64,000 nucleotides of DNA from Mycolicibacterium rufum. GTDB taxonomy: Bacteria; Actinomycetota; Actinomycetes; Mycobacteriales; Mycobacteriaceae. Below the pieces are notes generated by a model. That model did not search any database, was not told where the DNA came from, and saw nothing but the letters and a program-made list of their open reading frames with translations. The DNA is taken from NCBI RefSeq assembly GCF_022374875.2, contig NZ_CP092427.2, positions 1,302,001-1,366,000 of the forward strand, given 5' to 3'. Positions 58,159 to 64,000 of the stretch are shown one piece after another (within the stretch, counting starts at the first letter, position 1; every line of letters starts with the position of its first letter). A program made the position numbers and the translations under genes.

Positions 58159-59352
58159 TTAGTACATCACCATGTCGGGTTCGAGTTGCTTGCCCCACGC
58201 CACGATCCCGCCCTGAACGTGCAGCGCGTCGGAGAAGCCGGCCTTCTTGACGATCGCCAGCACCTCGGCCGACCGCACGCCGGTCTTGCAGTAGAACACC
58301 GGGGTGCGGTCGACGGTCAGCTTGGACAGCGCCTCGCCGCTCTCGAACGCACCCTTGGGGATGAGCTGCGCTCCCTCGATGTGGTTGATGTCCCACTCCA
58401 CGGGCTCGCGGACGTCGATCAGCGCCAGCGGCTTGCCCGACTCGAGCAGCTCCGACAGCTCGCGCGGGGTGATCGTCGACTCCGCCGCGGCTTCGGCGGC
58501 CGCGTCGGACACCACACCGCAGAACTCCTCGTAGTCGATGAGCTCGGTGATCTTCGGCGTCGCCGGGTCCTTGCGGATCTTGATGGTCCGGTAGGTCATG
58601 TCCAGCGCGTCGTAGACCATCAGCCGGCCCAGCAGCGGCTCCCCGATGCCGGTGATCAGCTTGATCGCCTCGGTGCCCATCACCGACGCGATCGACGCGC
58701 ACAGGATGCCCAGTACGCCGCCCTCGGCGCACGACGGCACCATCCCGGGTGGCGGCGGCTCGGGATACAGGTCGCGGTAGTTCAGGCCGCGTTCGTTGCC
58801 GGCCTCGTCGGCCGGCGCGTCCTCCCAGAACACCGACACCTGGCCCTCGAACCGGTAGATCGACCCCCACACGTACGGCTTGCCCGCCAGCACGGCGGCG
58901 TCGTTGACGAGGTAGCGCGTCGCGAAGTTGTCGGTGCCGTCGAGAATCAGGTCGTAGTCGCTGAAGATCTCGACCGCGTTCTCGGGCTCCAGGCGGACCT
59001 CGTGGAGCACCACGGTCACCAGCGGGTTGACCTCGAGGATCGAGTCGCGGGCGCTTTCGGCCTTGGACCGGCCGATGTCGGACTGGCCGTGGATGATCTG
59101 GCGCTGCAGGTTCGACTCGTCGACGACGTCGAACTCCACGATGCCGATGGTGCCGACCCCGGCGGCGGCCAGGTACAGCAGCGTCGGCGATCCGAGGCCA
59201 CCCGCCCCGATCACCAGCACGCGCGCGTTCTTGAGCCGCTTCTGCCCGTCCAGACCCAGGTCGGGGATGATCAGGTGACGGCTGTACCGCGCGACCTCGT
59301 CGCGGGTGAGTTCAGCCGCTGGCTCGACCAGCGGCGGCAGCGGTGAGGACAC
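58159..59352 (-). CDS. moeZ: MoeZ: E1-like adenylyltransferase/sulfurtransferase
   Basis: A 397-residue fusion. Residues about 20-265 are a MoeB/ThiF adenylyltransferase (ATP loop VIGAGGLGSPTLLYLAAAGVG, Asp in DGTDNFATRYLVND), and residues about 295-397 are a rhodanese domain with active Cys in YCKTGVRS. It activates small sulfur-carrier proteins (MoaD, CysO and others) by adenylation and thiocarboxylation for molybdopterin and cysteine synthesis. The start at GTG 59352 has AAGGAG seven bases upstream; an in-frame extension to 59379 is less likely. Confidence 0.95.
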   Translation of the reverse strand: MSSPLPPLVEPAAELTRDEVARYSRHLIIPDLGLDGQKRLKNARVLVIGAGGLGSPTLLYLAAAGVGTIGIVEFDVVDESNLQRQIIHGQSDIGRSKAESARDSILEVNPLVTVVLHEVRLEPENAVEIFSDYDLILDGTDNFATRYLVNDAAVLAGKPYVWGSIYRFEGQVSVFWEDAPADEAGNERGLNYRDLYPEPPPPGMVPSCAEGGVLGILCASIASVMGTEAIKLITGIGEPLLGRLMVYDALDMTYRTIKIRKDPATPKITELIDYEEFCGVVSDAAAEAAAESTITPRELSELLESGKPLALIDVREPVEWDINHIEGAQLIPKGAFESGEALSKLTVDRTPVFYCKTGVRSAEVLAIVKKAGFSDALHVQGGIVAWGKQLEPDMVMY

Positions 59353-59459
59353 CGATTTCTCCTTGGTTGGCTTCAACACCCATCACAACAGGTACGGACT
59401 GCAACAGCAACGAGGCCCCGTCGCTTCCCGGTCGCTTCCCCGGTGAACGTCGTCGCTGA

Positions 59460-60494
59460 TCAGGCGATCGGATACGGCCAGGGATTGAAGCGGCAGGTCT
59501 TGCCGTCGGGCGTGACGGTGCCCGGGTCGAACCTCGCCGCGTCGTTGTTGTTGGTCGAGAACGTCTGCTGCATCATGATCGGCGCCAGTTCGCCGCTGAC
59601 CGTGCACTGTTCGTGCCGGGGGTAGCCGATCGCGTGACCGACCTCGTGGTTGATGACGTACTGCCGGTAGGAGCCGATGTCGCCCTGGAACGGCACCGCG
59701 CCCCGCACCCAGCGGGCCTCGTTGATGAACACCCGCGGCTGACCCTCGAACGCCGGGTTGTAGCACGACGCCTCGAGCTGGATGTCGTACCCGCAGCCCT
59801 CGCGCACCGTCATCGGTGAGGTCAGCGACACCCGGAAGTCGGGCTGCACCCCGGCGCTGTCGTCGACGCGGACGAACCCGAACTGCGGGTTGTGCGTCCA
59901 GCTCTTCGGGTTCGCCAGCGTCTCGCTGACCATCCGGGCGAAGCCGTCGTCGCCGCCGAAGGTGGTGGTGTCCACGCCGTCCTCGACCTCGACGGTGTAG
60001 GTGAACACCTTGCTGGTGCCCTCGCCGACCTGCGGGGTGGTGCCCGGGACGACGTGCCAGGTGCGTGCGCCGGCCTCGGTGAACGGTCCGCCCTCCGGCA
60101 GGATTCCGGTGGGCAGGTTCGCGTCGAACTGGGTGAGCCCCTTGGGCGGTGCGCCGACGATCGCGGTGCTGGCCACGCCGATCGTCGGGGGGCCCTGCAC
60201 GGGGCCTTCCTCTTCTGCGGCCTGCGGGGCGACGCTGCTGCCGGTGACGGTCTGGAAGACGACGACGGCGGTCAGCACGACGAGCAGTGGCAACGCGTAG
60301 GCGCGCCAGCCGTAGGTGGAGACGAAGCGGCCGAGCCACGTCTGCTTGCGCCAGCGCTGATGCTCGTCGCGGTTGGACCGGGCCCGGCCGGAGTCCTCGG
60401 CCAGGGGGTCCCGCTGCGCGCGGAGCGGCTCACGCCACTCGTCGCGGAGCACGGGAACGCGACCGCTCCCGCGACGCCCCGAGTCGTAGGTCAC
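59460..60494 (-). CDS. DUF3152 membrane-anchored putative metzincin, Rv3207c orthologue
   Basis: A 344-residue protein. A basic cytoplasmic N-terminus (RVPVLRDEWREPLRAQRDPLA) precedes one membrane helix near residue 65 (YALPLLVVLTAVVVFQTV); the rest is extracytoplasmic DUF3152. The sequence NHEVGHAIGYPRHEQC contains a full HExxHxxGxxxH zinc motif, as in metzincins, with paired cysteines nearby. The GTG at 60494 is chosen by resemblance to Rv3207c; the frame stays open upstream to 60716, but that part overlaps the divergent Rv3208-like promoter. Protease activity is inferred from the motif only. Confidence 0.82.
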   Translation of the reverse strand: MTYDSGRRGSGRVPVLRDEWREPLRAQRDPLAEDSGRARSNRDEHQRWRKQTWLGRFVSTYGWRAYALPLLVVLTAVVVFQTVTGSSVAPQAAEEEGPVQGPPTIGVASTAIVGAPPKGLTQFDANLPTGILPEGGPFTEAGARTWHVVPGTTPQVGEGTSKVFTYTVEVEDGVDTTTFGGDDGFARMVSETLANPKSWTHNPQFGFVRVDDSAGVQPDFRVSLTSPMTVREGCGYDIQLEASCYNPAFEGQPRVFINEARWVRGAVPFQGDIGSYRQYVINHEVGHAIGYPRHEQCTVSGELAPIMMQQTFSTNNNDAARFDPGTVTPDGKTCRFNPWPYPIA

Positions 60495-60507
60495 CGACAC
60501 AGGATGA

Positions 60508-61326
<819 letters not shown>

Positions 61327-61349
61327 GCGCGCGTCCCTGAGCGGCGACA

Positions 61350-61361
61350 GCCCGCGCGGGC
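61350..61361. terminator. GC palindrome between convergent genes
   Basis: GCCCGCGCGGGC, flanked by GAC/GTC that extend the pairing, lies in the 36-base gap between the ends of the TetR and DUF3107 genes. There is no T-tract, so it may be a weak bidirectional terminator of the mycobacterial stem-only type. Confidence 0.35.
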
Positions 61362-61362
61362 G

Positions 61363-61623
61363 TCAGCCCGCCGAGCGCGTCACTTCGGCGCCGACGGCGC
61401 CCACCCCGAAGCCGACCCGACGCGCGTCCGCGGCGCCGATCTCGACATAGGCGATCCGCGCGGCCTGCACGAGATACCGCCGGCCCTTCTCGTCGGTGAG
61501 GGCCAGTACGCCGGAACCCGCCTCCAGCGCGTCGGAGACCAGCTTCTCCACTTCCGCCGGCGTCTGCGCGCTGCTGAGGATCAGCTCGCGCGGGCTGTCG
61601 GTGACACCGATCTTGACCTCCAC
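61363..61623 (-). CDS. DUF3107 small protein (Rv3208A, TB9.4)
   Basis: An 86-residue cytoplasmic protein: MEVKIGVTDSPRELILSSAQ, then EVEKLVSDALEAGSGVLALTDEKGRRYLV, and the ending RVGFGVG. It matches DUF3107, restricted to actinobacteria and known in M. tuberculosis as T-cell antigen TB9.4. Function is unknown. It is a single gene convergent with the TetR gene. The 235-base gap between its start and the next plus-strand gene at 61859 shows no further gene. Confidence 0.9.
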   Translation of the reverse strand: MEVKIGVTDSPRELILSSAQTPAEVEKLVSDALEAGSGVLALTDEKGRRYLVQAARIAYVEIGAADARRVGFGVGAVGAEVTRSAG

Positions 61624-61858
61624 AGTGGGAACCCTTCCGTCGTTCGTTCGTCTTCTTCGCCGAGGCTAGTGGACACCCGCCGAAGGGCGCCCGGTCGGGA
61701 CCTACGCGGTCAGCGAACGCCCGCGCCGCTGTGCAACGGCGGAGCGACCGAACCGAGTCCCGACCGTGACCGCGGCGGCAGGCGCGTCACCCCCGGGCGT
61801 CTCCGCCGTCTTCGTAGCATCGGCCCGGCAACTGTGAAGAAACGACTGGGACAGCTGG

Positions 61859-62656
61859 ATGAACAGGCCATACACCGCACACTCGCCGTACTCCCTGACG
61901 CCAACCGAACGCCTCCGCAGCCCCCGCGGACGAGGTCGCTACGACGGCGGGAACGATCGGGAAGACCGCTACGGCGACCTCGACACCGACGTCTATCCGC
62001 CGTACCCCGATGACGACGGCAGTGATGACTATGTGGACTACGACGAGTACCTCGACGAGGCCCGTATCGACCGGCGCTGGATGTGGATCGCCGGCGTCGC
62101 CGGGGTGGTCCTGTTCGTCGCCGTGATCACCGCCAGCGCGATCCTCGGCGGCGGCGACAGCGGTTCGGTGTCGGCGACGGTCGCCTCCGACGAGCCCAGC
62201 GCCAGCGCCGCTCCGCAACCCTCGACGGCACCCCGGGTGGCCGCCCCGCCGCCGGCGCAGCCGTCGCTGCCCGCCGAGACGGTCACCACGATCTCCCCGA
62301 CCCCGACCGCGCAGAGCCCCGTTCCGCAGCCGGTCACGCCGCTGCTGCCCGCGCCGCAGGCCGCTCCCCCGCCGCCGTCGGCCGCCCCGGGCACCGTGAC
62401 CTACCGCGTCACCGGCACCCGATCGCTGCTCGACCTGGTCACGGTGATCTACACCGACGAGAAGGGTGCACTGCAGACCGAGGTCAACGCGGCGCTGCCG
62501 TGGACGAAAACCGTGGTGCTCGATCCGGGCGTCACGCTGAGCTCGGTGACCGCGACCAGCGTCGCCGGTCAGCTCAACTGCAGCATCATCGACGCCAACG
62601 GCACGCTGATCGCCGCGCAGAACAACAACTCGATCATCACCAACTGCACGCGCTGA
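61859..62656 (+). CDS. MmpS-like single-pass membrane protein, Rv3209 orthologue
   Basis: A 265-residue protein in three parts: an acidic, Tyr/Asp-rich cytoplasmic N-terminus (YPPYPDDDGSDDYVDYDEYLDE), one membrane helix (about residues 74-97, WMWIAGVAGVVLFVAVITASAIL) and an extracytoplasmic region with a long Pro/Ala/Thr linker followed by an MmpS-like beta domain (VTYRVTGTRSLLDLVTVIYTDEKG...). MmpS proteins assist MmpL lipid exporters, but no mmpL gene is nearby, so any link to lipid export is inferred. ATG 61859 follows GGGACAG. Confidence 0.82.
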   Translation: MNRPYTAHSPYSLTPTERLRSPRGRGRYDGGNDREDRYGDLDTDVYPPYPDDDGSDDYVDYDEYLDEARIDRRWMWIAGVAGVVLFVAVITASAILGGGDSGSVSATVASDEPSASAAPQPSTAPRVAAPPPAQPSLPAETVTTISPTPTAQSPVPQPVTPLLPAPQAAPPPPSAAPGTVTYRVTGTRSLLDLVTVIYTDEKGALQTEVNAALPWTKTVVLDPGVTLSSVTATSVAGQLNCSIIDANGTLIAAQNNNSIITNCTR

Positions 62657-62662
62657 CCGCGG

Positions 62663-63376
62663 TCAGGCCAGGCCCAGCTCCTGCATCCGGGCGCTGTGCG
62701 TCTGCTGCAGCCGGTCGAAGAAGTCGGTGATCTGCGACAGCCCGCCGCCGGACATCACCAGGTCGACGAGCTCGTCGTGGTCGGCCAGCACGTACTGGGC
62801 CTGGGTGATGGCCTCCCCGAGCAGCCGCCGCGACCACAGCGCAAGCCGGTGCCGCTGCCGGTCGCTGGCCGTCACCGCGGCGCGCACCTCGGCGACCACG
62901 AACTGCGAGTGCCCGGTCTCCGAGAGCACCGACCGGATGACGTCGGCCACCGGCCCGGGCAGCGCGTCGGCGATCTCGAGGTAGAAGTCCGCCGCCAACG
63001 CGTCGCCGACGTAGGTCTTGACCAGCGCTTCCAGCCACGTGCGCGGAGTGGTGAGACGGTGGTAGTTCTCCAGCGCCGAGGCGTACCGCGTCATCGCCGG
63101 CACCACGTCGACCCCGCGCTGCTCCAGCGCGTCGCGCAGCACCTCGTAGTGATTCATCTCCGCGGCGGCCATGCTCGCCATGTTGATCCGGCCCCGCAGA
63201 TTCGGCGCCATCCGAGCTTCTTCGGTCAGCCGGTAAAACGCCGCGACCTCGCCGTAGGCCAGCAGCGCGAACAGCTCGACGACCCCGGGATGGTCGGCGG
63301 AAACCCGGGGCGCCGCCGGGGCGTTCGACTCCGCTGCGGGGGCGGAAGCAGAGGCCGCGGACGGCGTGGAATTCAT
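62663..63376 (-). CDS. ferritin-like (MiaE-like) di-iron protein, Rv3210c orthologue
   Basis: A 237-residue helical protein after an Ala/Pro/Ser-rich N-terminus of 27 residues. Iron-ligand candidates occur in order: Glu in ALLAYGEVAAFYR, Glu and His in AAAEMNHYEVL, Asp/Glu in GDALAADFYLEIAD, and Glu and His in SETGHSQFVV, the four-helix pattern of ferritin-like and MiaE tRNA hydroxylases. Annotated elsewhere as a ferritin-like-fold protein; substrate unproven. It ends six bases from the convergent MmpS-like gene. Confidence 0.85.
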   Translation of the reverse strand: MNSTPSAASASAPAAESNAPAAPRVSADHPGVVELFALLAYGEVAAFYRLTEEARMAPNLRGRINMASMAAAEMNHYEVLRDALEQRGVDVVPAMTRYASALENYHRLTTPRTWLEALVKTYVGDALAADFYLEIADALPGPVADVIRSVLSETGHSQFVVAEVRAAVTASDRQRHRLALWSRRLLGEAITQAQYVLADHDELVDLVMSGGGLSQITDFFDRLQQTHSARMQELGLA

Positions 63377-63630
63377 GGGCCCAACTCTAGTCGGCGGTGG
63401 CGAAGGTGACTGAGTACTGCCCGACCGGCTACCATGGCATTCGGTGTCGGCGCGTGAGCCGACAGATCGATCCAGGTCAGGCAGGCGTCATCGCCGCAGG
63501 CACCGTGGCAATGTGCGTGCACGGAGCGGCCCGCCCCCTCAGAGCAGGGCCCGAACGAAGTTCACTTCTCACCCTCGTGCGCGCGTGGAAACGCATGAGG
63601 ATTGACAAGTGAAAGGCTTCGTCTACACGT

Positions 63631-64000
63631 ATGACTCCCGTAACCCCGCACCCCACCCCGACCTTCGCCGAGCTGGGGGTGCGCGATGAGATCGTCCGCG
63701 CCCTCGCCGAGAACGGCATCGAACACGCCTTCGCGATCCAGGAGCTGACGCTGCCGCTGGCGCTGGCCGGCGACGACCTGATCGGCCAGGCCCGCACCGG
63801 CATGGGCAAGACGTTCGCCTTCGGCGTGCCGCTGCTGCACCGGATCACCACCGACACCGAACGCCCCCTGACCGGAATTCCGCGGGCCCTGATCGTCGTC
63901 CCGACCCGCGAACTCTGCATCCAGGTGTACGAGGACCTCGTCGGCGCGTCGAAGTACCTGATGGCCGACGAGTCCCGCAAGCTCACCGTAACCGCGATCT
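63631..64000 (+). CDS. rhlE: DEAD-box RNA helicase RhlE (Rv3211), 5' part
   Basis: The first 123 codons are inside the window and the frame runs off the right edge. The Q motif is HAFAIQELTLP, motif I (Walker A) ARTGMGKT and motif Ia PTRELC, so this is the RecA-like domain 1 of a DEAD-box ATPase that unwinds RNA. The conserved Gln of the Q motif is present. Upstream, 63377-63630 is a 254-base gap shared with the divergent ferritin-like gene. It could hold a long leader, as often found before cold-induced helicase genes, but no clear ribosome site or riboswitch was seen. Confidence 0.9.
   Translation, partial: MTPVTPHPTPTFAELGVRDEIVRALAENGIEHAFAIQELTLPLALAGDDLIGQARTGMGKTFAFGVPLLHRITTDTERPLTGIPRALIVVPTRELCIQVYEDLVGASKYLMADESRKLTVTAI

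Noticed and set aside
63602..63630. Perfect TTGACA as -35 of rhlE
   Set aside because: With normal spacing the -10 would fall at 63624-63629 (TACACG, poor) and transcription would start inside the coding region.

Overview
The window is high-GC actinobacterial DNA and very probably comes from a fast-growing Mycobacterium (Mycolicibacterium). From about 36.2 kb to the right edge it follows, gene for gene and in the same orientation, the Mycobacterium tuberculosis block Rv3193c to Rv3211 (UPF0182 protein, PDZ/Lon-like protease, DUF2342 metalloprotease, E1-like protein, ABC1 kinase, WhiB7, UvrD2, mycoredoxin, NudC, K+ channel, AdnB, AdnA, LipV, ATL protein, Rv3205c, MoeZ, Rv3207c, Rv3208, Rv3208A, Rv3209, Rv3210c, RhlE). 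The synteny statement rests on remembered family and locus knowledge, not on a search run here.

Region 1 (1-5.2 kb) is a small DosR-type dormancy island: three universal stress proteins, an Acg/Rv3131-like nitroreductase, an Rv1733c-like membrane protein and a RafH/Rv0079-like ribosome hibernation factor, with four DosR-box-like palindromes in front of the minus-strand units. Region 2 (5.2-10.8 kb) holds secreted or membrane proteins (a PE-PPE-domain serine hydrolase with an acidic repeat tail, a beta-lactamase-fold hydrolase, a Tat-exported DUF1906 protein) and a TetR/DUF998 pair with twin operators. Region 3 (10.8-15.3 kb) has a partner-switching pair: a GAF-GAF-SpoIIE-HATPase protein whose first two domains resemble the DosS sensor head, coupled to a STAS protein and preceded by a SigF-type promoter. 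A TetR/HbpS-like pair and a PPOX-fold oxidoreductase follow.

Region 4 (15.3-27 kb) looks like a two-armed catabolic cluster around a LysR regulator. The leftward operon, with 4-nt stop/start overlaps throughout, encodes a flavin monooxygenase, RidA, DUF1028, an M20D amidohydrolase and aspartate ammonia-lyase. The rightward operon encodes an APC permease, a trimethylamine-dehydrogenase-like flavoprotein, a cupin and an aldehyde dehydrogenase. Related inverted repeats lie in front of both arms. The substrate is unknown; an N-alkylated or amide-linked amine is inferred.

Region 5 (27-36.2 kb) is mixed: an XRE-cupin regulator operon, small hypothetical genes, an initiator tRNA with a strong terminator, a flavin oxidoreductase, an ABM-domain protein, a blue-copper lipoprotein and an AfsR-like regulator. 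Region 6 (36.2-64 kb) is the conserved block. Its most informative non-coding features are the whiB7 leader (upstream ORF plus attenuator) and two matching DNA-damage (PafBC/RecA-NDp type) promoters placed so that uvrD2 and adnAB would be transcribed leaderless. No insertion sequences, CRISPR arrays, phage genes or rRNA genes were seen.
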